A stretch of DNA of 64,000 nucleotides from an uncultured Pseudomonadales bacterium (GTDB taxonomy: Bacteria; Pseudomonadota; Gammaproteobacteria; Pseudomonadales; Porticoccaceae): contig CALSSA010000008.1 of NCBI GenBank assembly GCA_943788875.1, positions 115,743 to 179,742 of the forward strand. The letters are read 5' to 3'. A model generated the notes under the pieces. That model had not been told where the DNA came from. It saw nothing but the letters and a program-made list of their open reading frames with translations, and did not search any database. Positions 18,151 to 26,768 of the stretch are shown here, in pieces. Positions within the stretch are counted from its first letter, which is position 1; each line of letters opens with the position of its first letter. The translations under genes were made by a program, and so were the position numbers.

Positions 18151-18818
18151 TATAAACTACTCACGGGAATAAGGTGTTTGTTTGCTTTCTCGAAGTCAGA
18201 GAACCCTTGTTGATCAATATAGCCATCAACGGTTTCAAGGCAGCTAGCATGTAGTAAGAAATCCTTACGAAACTTTTTTTCTATAATCTGGAGAGTCTCC
18301 GGGCTTATATTGAGATGATTTACGGCATTTAAATTCTTTGAAGTATTTTTTATCGGAAGTCGAATAGCACAGGACAATTTTTTACTAAGGTAATTCTCGA
18401 ATAAATCTAATCTTTCGAAAGCAAATGCTTTGTCCACTCCTAAGTCTCCTCCAATTTCTTTTAAACAGTTAAATTGCTGAGATTTAGGAATCAGATCGGA
18501 GATAAACCGATCGAAAGAGATATTCCCGACGTGCCGTGGAGTCTTTTTTATTGCAGGTCTCTGTCTATACTTGTACCAACTCTGCAGCCAATCAATCGGT
18601 TGGCGAACTAAACCGATAAACTCAAACTCATCAGCACTTAGGCCCGCTGGCAGAATATAAGGTAGCAAAGGTTTTGCCAAAGAAAATTCAATATGCTTCA
18701 ACGAAGTGTGCCCTCGCAAGACTATATCCGCCCGGTCGGACAGCAAGGAATGCATTGAACTAGAGGCGCATTTCGTATTCTGGATGATACACAGCCTTTC
18801 TTCAACAAAAACCAGCAT
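18150..18818 (-). CDS. Sulfotransferase-like protein
   Basis: 222 residues. NTKCASSSMHSLL at about 14-26 occupies the position of the 5'-phosphosulfate loop, with Lys/Ser in place, and GLVRQPIDWLQSWYKYR at about 85-100 resembles the 3'-phosphate site (R-x-P with a following Ser). This layout fits the Golgi/carbohydrate-type sulfotransferase branch (Lys-x-Ala-Ser-Ser). Length is shorter than its neighbours. It lies 17 bp after the next sulfotransferase gene in one operon. Confidence 0.75.
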   Translation of the reverse strand: MLVFVEERLCIIQNTKCASSSMHSLLSDRADIVLRGHTSLKHIEFSLAKPLLPYILPAGLSADEFEFIGLVRQPIDWLQSWYKYRQRPAIKKTPRHVGNISFDRFISDLIPKSQQFNCLKEIGGDLGVDKAFAFERLDLFENYLSKKLSCAIRLPIKNTSKNLNAVNHLNISPETLQIIEKKFRKDFLLHASCLETVDGYIDQQGFSDFEKANKHLIPVSSL

Positions 18819-18835
18819 ATATAATTCCTTTGGAG

Positions 18836-19762
18836 TTATCTAAAAAGATTAATGCCATAGTTTTTTTCAACTTCTCGATTACTTGACTCAAACCGCTTAT
18901 CAAACTTGCGGGCAGCCGCATCAGTGAGTAATTTGGCTGAACCACCATGAAACCACTTGATAATCCATGACATAAAAAAGTAATGGGTAGCATTTTTAGT
19001 GCCATCTACATTTTGCTTATCAAGAACGGTATTTAGCAGCCGTAATAGGTTAAGACCAATCCGATTAAGGGATGGATTCTGATCTTCGGGCAGTATAAAG
19101 TCTGACAGAGATAACGCTGGACTAAGTGTATGTAAAAAATCGTAGCATATATGCTGGGCATAGAACTTGCTTTTATTGAATTCTCTTACTTTAATATTAA
19201 CGGCACCAAACTCCTTGCCCCACAGGGAAAGGAGCTTCTCATAATCATAATAATGACCTTCCAGATCCAATTCATTATTATAAAACTCCTTAAAACTATT
19301 TCGATTACCCGCACGCAACAAGGTTGTGTATTTAGACCGAAGCAAGGAAGACTGACGACGAAAGTAAACAACGATCTCAATCTCGCAAAAGTGCTCATTT
19401 AAAAACTCTTTCAAAGCTTTCAGTTCACTCGGCATTGTCAGTCTGGAATGAAAGTGCTCAGAGCTTATTAGAACTGTATTTATGCTATCTGGCAATTGCA
19501 TTATTTCTTTGCCGAATAGTCTCCTGACTTTACATGAAAAACGGGTCCGCTTTCTGTCATTGCCCAAACCTCGCGACTCTATCCAGTCGTCAGTCTTACA
19601 GTTATCCATAGAGGCTACTACTAGTTTTCGGTGATTTCGGTGTCCCAAACATTCCGCATAGTGAATACCATTCCGGCTAAGACTGTTCCGGTTTTCATTA
19701 AAAAAATACTGCAAACTGGTTGAAGCAGTTTTTTCAGTCCCGATATGAATAATCAGTTTCAT
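18836..19762 (-). CDS. Sulfotransferase-like protein
   Basis: 308 residues. The N-terminus MKLIIHIGTEKTASTSLQYF carries a bacterial-type 5'-phosphosulfate loop (G-x-x-K-T-A-S-T), and VVYFRRQSSLLRSKYTTLL is a good candidate for the 3'-phosphate site. The start overlaps the stop of the glycosyltransferase by 4 bp (translational coupling). Together with the other four members, the acceptor is probably a carbohydrate, since galE and a glycosyltransferase share the transcript. Confidence 0.8.
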   Translation of the reverse strand: MKLIIHIGTEKTASTSLQYFFNENRNSLSRNGIHYAECLGHRNHRKLVVASMDNCKTDDWIESRGLGNDRKRTRFSCKVRRLFGKEIMQLPDSINTVLISSEHFHSRLTMPSELKALKEFLNEHFCEIEIVVYFRRQSSLLRSKYTTLLRAGNRNSFKEFYNNELDLEGHYYDYEKLLSLWGKEFGAVNIKVREFNKSKFYAQHICYDFLHTLSPALSLSDFILPEDQNPSLNRIGLNLLRLLNTVLDKQNVDGTKNATHYFFMSWIIKWFHGGSAKLLTDAAARKFDKRFESSNREVEKNYGINLFR

Positions 19763-21702
19763 AATTCAGAGAGGCTAGTTGAGCAATAGTCATTTAGGGC
19801 ACTGCTTCCGACAACTAACATTAAGCGACGAAAACTTCTGTACTCTGCAACTTTTCGAGCAGTCGCAAACGAAACACTACTCCAATGGTCAAATTCGTTT
19901 TGCCAAAGCCTTTTTAACTCGAAGCTGAAAACACTGTCAGGGTGAATAATTCTCGCTGGTACAAAAAAGGCGAGACTTTCAAAATTTTTTTTCTTGATGA
20001 AAAAAATAGCCGCCCTATTACTGAATATTCGGATTTCTCGGTTTAGCTCATTACTCGCTAAATAACCTTCATCGGAGTTAGATAAATAGAAACTCTGGGT
20101 GATAAAGTTGACCGCCGTGGGTAGTCTAGCATTGGTCACCATATCGATCAGTGTCTGAAATTCTGCTCTTTTATCTTGGTGCTTACTCACCACCATATCC
20201 GCGTCCCATTTAATAACCGCGTTATATGAGCACTTATCCAAACACCAATTGTAATAGTAGGCCAAACTGTGAACGGAGTTCTCAGGGGTCCTATCATGAT
20301 CCACTCCACAGCGTGCCACCTGAAAAGGATAATGATGAAGCTTAATTTTATGACCACCGATATGGCTGGAAATTATCTGTTTTACCAAATCAACAGTGTT
20401 GTCTACGCTGTTGTTATCGACTATCACCAGCTCAGCGCACAGATCAATTATCGATTCGATACATTCGACAATGCCTTGCTCTTCATTTTTAACTCGCAGC
20501 ATCACGCTCAGTCCTTTTTTCGCCGCTTTTGAGCGATGATGACGAGGCTGTAAATTATAGCTACTCAGACCTTCTAAATTTTCCACCGGTCTGTTGTAGC
20601 TAAACTTTGGAGGCAGCACAACTCCAAATTTTGCAATAGCATATTTCACTCTGTAGCGAATAGACCGGAAAATCCAGCTGACACCAAAAAACTTATAATA
20701 TTGTTTGGCTTTAGGATAACTTTTCTGAAGAATTAATGCTAAGAGGCCATCAAAAGTTCCCCCTCGGCACGAAAAATAGTACCAAGAAGTTAGTTTAAAA
20801 GCTCGACCTACTGGTAATGACAGCCCAAGGATTTCCTCAATATCCTTTCTAGTCTGGACGTATAGGGCAGACAGCCTTTTTAACTCGTCTCGACTTAAAT
20901 CCATTATCGCTCGAGGATAAAGGGCTTTAAGCATATACATATTGTATCGCCGCCAGCTATAGATAATAGCTATCTTGGGATAACTTGATAGATTTTTAAT
21001 TACTTCTACTACTGCATTATTCTCGTCAACAAAGTCCTCATATCTCCAAGTGCTGCGCATCATACTGCCATTGTCTATGGTGTACGCATAGAACATGTTT
21101 GTAACAGAAGAAATTTTTGTAGTCGAGACTAAAAGTTTAGAGACATATATTGCATCTTCCCCCAAGTGAATTGTGGAATTGAAATAAAGATTGTTTTCTA
21201 AGACAAATTCTCGCCGACAAAAGAATAAAAATACAGACCTAAATATTTGCAAACGCACGTCAGAATTTAATGGCGTATTGATACAGTTAAGTTTTCGCAC
21301 GATTGGGCGACCAAGGCGACCATTTGAAGAGTACTGGCCATTGAACCGGAGTACATCACAGCCGTCGATAAGCGCTGTTTCATACAGGGTTTGCAGTACA
21401 TCCGTGGTTATCCAGAAGTCATCGCTGTCAACATGAACGACATATTCACCTGTCGCCGCCCTTAGACCCGTATTACGGGCTGAAGGCAAACCTAAATTCT
21501 TGCAATGCCTGATAAGGCTAACTTTAGAATCAACCAGATAATCTGTCAGAAGGCTCTCTCTGGCAGGGCACAAATCACTACCATCATCGACGATAATAAT
21601 CTCGTACCGCTCAAATTCTTGCCCTAGTAAAGAATCAATACATTTTTGTAATTCATCTATGCTTGTATTGTATAAAGGCACTAAAATCGATACTTTAATC
21701 AA
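19759..21702 (-). CDS. Bifunctional glycosyltransferase with two GT2-like domains
   Basis: 647 residues. Domain 1 (about 1-240) starts KVSILVPLYNTSIDELQKC, has VDDGS at 39-43 and a metal-binding DSDD at 92-95, as in GT-A family 2 enzymes. Domain 2 begins near 395 with SVMLRVKNEEQGIVECI, has VDNNSVDNT, and carries its own DAD in IKWDADMVVSKH. Two catalytic-looking heads in one chain suggest two sequential or alternating sugar transfers. No membrane segments are apparent. It overlaps both neighbours by 4-8 bp, inside the sulfotransferase operon. Confidence 0.88.
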   Translation of the reverse strand: MIKVSILVPLYNTSIDELQKCIDSLLGQEFERYEIIIVDDGSDLCPARESLLTDYLVDSKVSLIRHCKNLGLPSARNTGLRAATGEYVVHVDSDDFWITTDVLQTLYETALIDGCDVLRFNGQYSSNGRLGRPIVRKLNCINTPLNSDVRLQIFRSVFLFFCRREFVLENNLYFNSTIHLGEDAIYVSKLLVSTTKISSVTNMFYAYTIDNGSMMRSTWRYEDFVDENNAVVEVIKNLSSYPKIAIIYSWRRYNMYMLKALYPRAIMDLSRDELKRLSALYVQTRKDIEEILGLSLPVGRAFKLTSWYYFSCRGGTFDGLLALILQKSYPKAKQYYKFFGVSWIFRSIRYRVKYAIAKFGVVLPPKFSYNRPVENLEGLSSYNLQPRHHRSKAAKKGLSVMLRVKNEEQGIVECIESIIDLCAELVIVDNNSVDNTVDLVKQIISSHIGGHKIKLHHYPFQVARCGVDHDRTPENSVHSLAYYYNWCLDKCSYNAVIKWDADMVVSKHQDKRAEFQTLIDMVTNARLPTAVNFITQSFYLSNSDEGYLASNELNREIRIFSNRAAIFFIKKKNFESLAFFVPARIIHPDSVFSFELKRLWQNEFDHWSSVSFATARKVAEYRSFRRLMLVVGSSALNDYCSTSLSEL

Positions 21703-22543
21703 TGCTCCCCTCCACTAAGCTTACCCTCGGCTCTTTTGTTATTCTTACTAAGTCCTCAGCATAAAGACTGTTAAGGAATTGGATTTCCTCACTCGAAAAT
21801 GGCGCAAATTTTTCGCTGTCAGCTGTGTCCAACCGCTCTATCAGTTGGAGCATTCGCTTTTGAAGCCGTCCGGGCAAAATATAGCTAATGTTTTTATAAG
21901 TTCTTATTGAGCGCCAGCTAGGAGATCTCCTGATGATATCTAATCTTTTGTCGTCAAACGGCCTGCTATCCAAGCCTATGTCGTCAAAAAAACCTACGAT
22001 GCTAGTACTGTAATCCTCATAACAGATTACATTGATATTGCTATTGGGCAGGGCATTTTTAATATCCCGAATGACAGGAAGCCAAGACTGTTGAAAATCA
22101 CCGTCGAATACAGCTCGGAAGTCCTGGTAGCCTTTCCACCGCATCGCTTCACAGTAGATCGACGGTATGAAGGTTGTTGGATTTCTAATCGCTACCCAAA
22201 CATCTGTTGTATCGAAACGATCTGAAAAAGCCGACAATGATTGAAGCCTGCCAAAGACATGCTCATATAGCCTGCGATGCCTAAAGATGTCATCGGAATG
22301 ACCACAGATGTTCTCATCGGATATAACTAACGTACCAGTAGAACTGGATAGCTCATCCAAATAGGCCGCGGACCTTTTCTGATCAAGGCCTTTAAAACGA
22401 CTCTTAAACCAGACTGTTTTGTGACGAAATTCCAGAGGCCCCACATACCTCAGGTTCTCAACACCAGATAGCGCCGATGTCAATGTCCGCTGGAGATGCG
22501 TTGTGGCTGTCTTGTGGAACCCCAAGTGCAGTTTTAATTTCAT
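21695..22543 (-). CDS. Sulfotransferase-like protein
   Basis: 282 residues. MKLKLHLGFHKTATTHLQRT has the same N-terminal loop type (G-x-x-K-T-A-T-T) as the neighbour at 18836, and VAIRNPTTFIPSIYCEAMR provides the R-N-P...S 3'-phosphate motif. It overlaps the preceding gene by 4 bp and the glycosyltransferase by 8 bp. Despite similar motif architecture it is clearly diverged from the other island sulfotransferases, so distinct acceptor positions are likely (inference). Confidence 0.8.
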   Translation of the reverse strand: MKLKLHLGFHKTATTHLQRTLTSALSGVENLRYVGPLEFRHKTVWFKSRFKGLDQKRSAAYLDELSSSTGTLVISDENICGHSDDIFRHRRLYEHVFGRLQSLSAFSDRFDTTDVWVAIRNPTTFIPSIYCEAMRWKGYQDFRAVFDGDFQQSWLPVIRDIKNALPNSNINVICYEDYSTSIVGFFDDIGLDSRPFDDKRLDIIRRSPSWRSIRTYKNISYILPGRLQKRMLQLIERLDTADSEKFAPFSSEEIQFLNSLYAEDLVRITKEPRVSLVEGSID

Positions 22544-23328
22544 CCTGCTACCTTTGAATGTTCATGACTATTCTCCCACTCTGTAAAAATATCTTTTTTC
22601 GAGTAGTAGCCTTGAAGCAACCTGTAGTCAGCGCTATAAAAATCGGTAATTTTGGTAAGCTCTTCATAAGTTAATGAGCCAATCGAGATTTTTTTTCCTC
22701 CCGTTTGCTCGCGGGTAAATACAAACTCCTTTGCAAAGGTCTTTAGCAACAGGTCGCGGATGCTGTCTGCATCCTCAATTTTTACAACATGGCTAAAAAA
22801 AGTCAGTGGTACGCCTGCTAAATGGTCTGCAATCGGACGAAAGTGGTGACCGATGGTTGTCACCTCCATATACACTGAAAAATCATTTATAAATTCGGAC
22901 AATGTCGGATTAAAGATTTTTATTCCACAACCTGAAATCGCTCCTACATTTTCTTTACTCAGGGCTCCATGAAAACGAACTCGATTGGAGTAGCCAGACA
23001 AAAATCGCTTTACTGGGTCTCGTATAACAATCAATCGATTGTTTACGGTACTCAGGTTGCCTGAATTAACTCTGCCCCATTTGTGCACGCCATAGCCATG
23101 ATGCTTAAATTTAAATACACGATCATGATTTATAAAAAATAATGCGCCCAAAACTGAGGTACTGGCACTCTTAGGTAGAAACTTAAAACCAAAATCAAAT
23201 TCTTGATTCACGTAGCCAATTGAGCCTGAAAGCTGTCGGGCTGAGCGTGCAGTAACTGCAGACCTATTTTTGCTGGTTATTCTAAACCACTGATTTAGTC
23301 TTGAAAGAAGGTTATACAGCTTATTCAT
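22540..23328 (-). CDS. Sulfotransferase-like protein
   Basis: 262 residues. The loop KFLPKSASTSVLGALFF at about 49-65 and LIVIRDPVKRFLSGYSNRV at about 98-115 match the carbohydrate sulfotransferase pattern (P-K-S-A-S-T-S and R-D-P...S-G-Y). It has a longer basic N-terminus than its neighbours with no clear signal peptide. It is 62 bp downstream of galE and couples to the next gene through a 4-bp overlap. Confidence 0.8.
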   Translation of the reverse strand: MNKLYNLLSRLNQWFRITSKNRSAVTARSARQLSGSIGYVNQEFDFGFKFLPKSASTSVLGALFFINHDRVFKFKHHGYGVHKWGRVNSGNLSTVNNRLIVIRDPVKRFLSGYSNRVRFHGALSKENVGAISGCGIKIFNPTLSEFINDFSVYMEVTTIGHHFRPIADHLAGVPLTFFSHVVKIEDADSIRDLLLKTFAKEFVFTREQTGGKKISIGSLTYEELTKITDFYSADYRLLQGYYSKKDIFTEWENSHEHSKVAG

Positions 23329-23390
23329 TCCTCAAAACCTCTACTTGCTTGACATAAATACTCAACGTTGTTTTCAATGTCGGAAAAACT

Positions 23391-24461
23391 TTATTCTTCA
23401 TTGTGATAGCCAAGTGGGTTTTTCGTTTGCCATTGCCAAGTGTCCTCAACCATCTCCTTGAGAGAACGCACAGCTTCCCAAGACAGTTTTTGCTTTGCCT
23501 TTGCGCAATCACTCCAAAACTCCGGTAAATCGCCCGCCCGTTGCGGTGCAATTTCAAAAGCTATTTCTTTGCCACAGACCGCTTCATAGGCCGCGACCAT
23601 CTCCCGCACCGAAACCGGAACTCCAGTCCCCAAATTGATAACATCAAATCCAGCAACCAGATTTTGAAGAGCAGCAACATGACCCTCCGCCAGATCCATC
23701 ACATGCACATAATCTCGCCTGCATGTGCCGTCAGGAGTTTTATAATCACCCCCAAATATATTTAATTTACTGTATCGACCGGCAGCAACATGGGAAATAT
23801 AGGGCAACAAATTATTCGGCACGCCTTCAGGATCCTCACCAATTAACCCACTATTATGAGCACCGATGGGATTAAAATAGCGCAGACAGCATATCTGCCA
23901 TGAATCGTCAGCTTGCGCCAGGTCTTCGAGGATCTGTTCGACCGCGGCTTTTGACTTCCCATAGGGGCTTGAGGGCGTACCCCTCGAAGAATCCTCTCTG
24001 TAGGGGATCTTTGCATTTTCTCCGTAAACAGTGGCGGAGGAACTGAATATAAAGCGTTTGACGCTATTTTCGACCATGGCCTGTAACAAAGCCAGAGAAC
24101 CTTCAATATTTACCGAGTAATACTGCAGTGGATTGAGCGTACTTTCAGCAACCGCTTTCAAACCAGCAAAATGGAGAACATCGCTAATTTTGTATTTATT
24201 AATTATCGATGTAACCAGCGATTGATCTCGCACATCTCCTTTGACAAAAGAGAGTCGTTTCCCGACCAGTTTTTCTACCCGTGTAAGAGCTTCGTAACTG
24301 CCATTTGAAAGATTATCCAGTACAACCACCTGATAACCCTGCTCTAGAAGCACAAGAACTGTATGGGACCCTATAAATCCTGCTCCACCTGTGACCAGAA
24401 CAACCCGGGAATTCTTGGAAAACGTCGATAGCTGTTCTTCATATTTGCTGGAGGACCGCAT
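23391..24461 (-). CDS. galE: UDP-glucose 4-epimerase
   Basis: Interconverts UDP-Glc and UDP-Gal (or N-acetyl forms), supplying sugar donors. About 356 residues. The NAD motif VTGGAGFIGSHT, LDNLSNG, the catalytic SSSATVYG and YGKSK (Tyr/Lys pair), and the sugar-binding RYFNPIGAH are all present. The track's start at 24485 is a GTG without a ribosome site; the ATG at 24461 (MRSSSKYEEQ) is preferred. It is the promoter-proximal gene of the glycan operon. The N-terminal 20 residues before the Rossmann strand are longer than in typical GalE. Confidence 0.92.
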   Translation of the reverse strand: MRSSSKYEEQLSTFSKNSRVVLVTGGAGFIGSHTVLVLLEQGYQVVVLDNLSNGSYEALTRVEKLVGKRLSFVKGDVRDQSLVTSIINKYKISDVLHFAGLKAVAESTLNPLQYYSVNIEGSLALLQAMVENSVKRFIFSSSATVYGENAKIPYREDSSRGTPSSPYGKSKAAVEQILEDLAQADDSWQICCLRYFNPIGAHNSGLIGEDPEGVPNNLLPYISHVAAGRYSKLNIFGGDYKTPDGTCRRDYVHVMDLAEGHVAALQNLVAGFDVINLGTGVPVSVREMVAAYEAVCGKEIAFEIAPQRAGDLPEFWSDCAKAKQKLSWEAVRSLKEMVEDTWQWQTKNPLGYHNEE

Positions 24462-24576
24462 AAATAAATATCTTTTCGATAACACACTAGGAGAAAAGAG
24501 GTTACCTTAAATATTTCTGCATATTTGCATAACCTTAATTAAACTAGTATTCAACATGGAGCCACTTTAGCCCAAA

Positions 24577-24765
24577 CTACTCTCTAGGAAATTTTTCCTT
24601 GTCCAGACACATACCTGCGTTCTGTTTGAAGGACGTCAGTGCATCTCCGCGAGATGATTCATCGCACTGCGACTCACCCCTGCTCTTGGTAAAGAGTGCC
24701 GCCCTAAAGGGCGTTTTGTCAGCGTGGCCCGCGAGTACAACGAGAGCTTTGGCCAGAACCGGAGC
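24577..24765 (-). other. Start-less open frame with protein-like composition; structured intergenic DNA
   Basis: In the 347-bp gap between galE and tRNA-Ala the minus strand holds 62 sense codons from a TAA to a TAG. No ATG occurs before residue 52. It reads LVVLAGHADKTPFRAALF then TKSRGESQCDESSRG. The plus strand folds well here: CGCCCTAAAGGGCG followed by TTTT at 24700-24717 looks like a small terminator, and TCTTGGTAAAGA is another hairpin. It may be a gene relic, a non-coding RNA or a repeat-family element. I have an unverified impression that similar peptides recur in other gammaproteobacterial annotations. Confidence 0.35.
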
Positions 24766-24796
24766 TTAACTCACTCCCACTAAACTCCGGCAAATA

Positions 24797-24831
24797 AAAA
24801 ACCCCCACACATAGGTGTGGAGGTTTTTTAT
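24797..24831 (-). terminator. Intrinsic terminator of tRNA-Ala
   Basis: On the minus strand, directly after the tRNA: AAACCTCCACACC, short loop, GTGTGGGGGTTTTT. A GC-rich stem plus T-run. Confidence 0.85.
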
Positions 24832-24832
24832 T

Positions 24833-24908
24833 TGGTGGAGCCTAGCGGGATCGAACCGCTGACCTCAACACTGCCAGTGTTGCGCTCTCCCAGCTGAGCT
24901 AAGGCCCC
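24833..24908 (-). tRNA. tRNA-Ala (anticodon GGC)
   Basis: 76 nt including an encoded CCA. The minus strand begins GGGGCCTTAGCTCAGCTGGG. The anticodon arm is CAACA-CTGGCAG-TGTTG, giving GGC, which reads GCC/GCU codons. The T arm has GGTTCGATCC. The seven-pair acceptor stem contains one G-U. It lies between the glycan island and gltX. Confidence 0.96.
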
Positions 24909-24913
24909 AAAAA
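24897..24913 (+). repeat. Direct repeat copy 1 (overlaps 5' end of tRNA-Ala)
   Basis: AGCTAAGGCCCCAAAAA, identical to 24998-25014. The first 12 bases are the 5' end of the tRNA-Ala gene. Exact 17-bp identity at 101-bp spacing is unlikely by chance. Confidence 0.7.
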
Positions 24914-24997
24914 TCTATATTCTAGCAGCTCAAATACCGCTGCAATCTTTACTTCATTTACTGCTCAGCTGTAACCAGCTGCACCCGAGGGCATAAA

Positions 24998-25014
24998 AGC
25001 TAAGGCCCCAAAAA
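24998..25014 (+). repeat. Direct repeat copy 2 (tRNA-Ala 5'-end fragment)
   Basis: Second exact copy of AGCTAAGGCCCCAAAAA, with no tRNA attached: on the minus strand it begins GGGGCCTTAGCT and then diverges. Either the stub of a deleted tandem tRNA or a recombination/attachment scar. Confidence 0.65.
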
Positions 25015-25079
25015 GCGAACGCGCATCATAGGGATCAGGCTTAATCAAGTCAAGGCTAATATCCCTAGAATTAGGGGTT

Positions 25080-26561
25080 TCAGCCCAGTTGCTGGTAGGC
25101 TTTTTCCATTTTCTTAAGTTTCTTTTTACCCACACCGCCGAGCAGATCTATGGCATAGCGTAAACGGGCTCTAGACATATCAGCGCCCAATAAATTCATC
25201 GAGTCCATAACTGAAATCGAGGCGCTGCTGCCAGCAATAGCGATAAACAATGGCGCTAAGAATGGCTTAAGCTTGATCTCCATGGCACCGGCTATGGCCT
25301 TAAGAGCATTGAAGATATTATCTCGGTTCCACTGCTGCACTGACTCCAGTCGCCACAGCGCGTATTGCAGTACTTCGAGTAGCTGATCCTCTTCCATGCC
25401 AGCAGATTTCAGATTCTCTGCGCTAATCGGCAACATCCCCGAGACCAGATAGTTACCCAGAGGTGCCAGATCGGAGAAGGTCTCCATGCGCTGACGCGCA
25501 AAGGGCAGAAAGGACATCAATGTATCGCGATTGAGCGCCCACTCTTGCATACGATCGGCCAGCTGGTCGTCAGTTAGCTCATCGCGAATCCACATTCCAT
25601 TAAGCCAGCTCAGCTTCTCCACATCAAAAACCGGGCCACCCAATGACACCCGCAGAATATCGAAGGCTTCCAGCATTTCACTGAGATTAAACTTCTCCCG
25701 CTCATCAGGCATAGACCAGCCCATACGACCCAGATAGTTAAGCAATGCCTCTGGCAGATAGCCCATACGCTGGTAGTACAGAATGCTGGTGGGGTTCTTG
25801 CGTTTAGACAGTTTGCTCTTATCCACATTGCGCAACAGTGGCAGATGACAGAACACTGGTGCCTGCCAACCAAAATACTCATACAGCAAAATATGCTTGG
25901 GCGCTGAGTTAATCCACTCTTCGCCGCGAATCACATGGCTGATTTCCATCAGGTGATCATCTACCACATTGGCCAAATGATAGGTAGGCATGCCGTCCGC
26001 TTTAAGCAGTATCTGCAGATCGATCTGTGCCCAATCGATGCTGATCTCGCCGCGCAGCATATCGTCGAAGGTGCACTGCTCTTCTCTGGGTACCTGCATG
26101 CGCACCACATGTGGCTCACCTCTTGCTACACGAGCATCAACCTCTGATTGCTCGAGGTGCATACAGTGGCCGTCGTAACCAACCTGTTGTTTATTGTCCA
26201 TCTGGGTTTTGCGCAATTCATCAAGGCGCTCTGAGGTACAGAAACAGCGAAAAGCATGACCGCTGTCCAACAGCTGATCGGCATGCTCACGATAGATGTC
26301 AGAGCGCTCGCTCTGGCGATAAGGACCTTTGTCGCCACCATTATCCGGGCCTTCATCCCAGTCGAGACCCAGCCAGTGTAGAGCATCTAATATGGCTTTC
26401 TCCGATTCCGGAGTAGATCTAGCCTGGTCTGTGTCTTCAATACGCAGTAAAAACTGACCGCCCTGACTATGGGCAAAGGCCATATTAAAAAGAGCCACAT
26501 AGGCGGTGCCAACATGGGGGTCACCGGTGGGCGATGGAGCGATGCGGGTACGAACAGTCAT
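25080..26561 (-). CDS. gltX: Glutamyl-tRNA synthetase
   Basis: Class I aminoacyl-tRNA synthetase charging tRNA-Glu. About 493 residues, standard length. The HIGH-equivalent lies in [13 protein letters not shown] and the KMSKS-equivalent is [29 protein letters not shown] and [17 protein letters not shown] are hallmark GltX blocks. The track starts at 26573 (MDCSMTV); the family-standard start [13 protein letters not shown] at 26561 is used, although neither has a strong ribosome site. Confidence 0.95.
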   Translation of the reverse strand: MTVRTRIAPSPTGDPHVGTAYVALFNMAFAHSQGGQFLLRIEDTDQARSTPESEKAILDALHWLGLDWDEGPDNGGDKGPYRQSERSDIYREHADQLLDSGHAFRCFCTSERLDELRKTQMDNKQQVGYDGHCMHLEQSEVDARVARGEPHVVRMQVPREEQCTFDDMLRGEISIDWAQIDLQILLKADGMPTYHLANVVDDHLMEISHVIRGEEWINSAPKHILLYEYFGWQAPVFCHLPLLRNVDKSKLSKRKNPTSILYYQRMGYLPEALLNYLGRMGWSMPDEREKFNLSEMLEAFDILRVSLGGPVFDVEKLSWLNGMWIRDELTDDQLADRMQEWALNRDTLMSFLPFARQRMETFSDLAPLGNYLVSGMLPISAENLKSAGMEEDQLLEVLQYALWRLESVQQWNRDNIFNALKAIAGAMEIKLKPFLAPLFIAIAGSSASISVMDSMNLLGADMSRARLRYAIDLLGGVGKKKLKKMEKAYQQLG

Positions 26562-26768
26562 TGAGCAATCCATAAATTATCAAGGCAGCCATTATACGGT
26601 GCCCATTCCTGCCCTGCGACAACAACTTGTTCGTGATTACTGCAGGCGAACTGTGACGCAGCCGACAGACTGCCTGCAAACCCCTATACCCAGAGCTGAC
26701 ATTTTATTATTTTGTATTTAAATCAATAAGTTGAAGCTCATATTAATAATCAACTGCAGGGGAAGATA

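Noticed and set aside
23321-23557. 78-residue minus-strand ORF at the galE 3' end
   Set aside because: Mostly overlaps galE in another frame; only its last ~20 codons lie in the spacer and nothing supports expression.
16496-24913. Glycan island as an integrated element with integrase at tRNA-Ala
   Set aside because: No integrase, transposase or second-end repeat found in the window; the repeat at the tRNA is only local.
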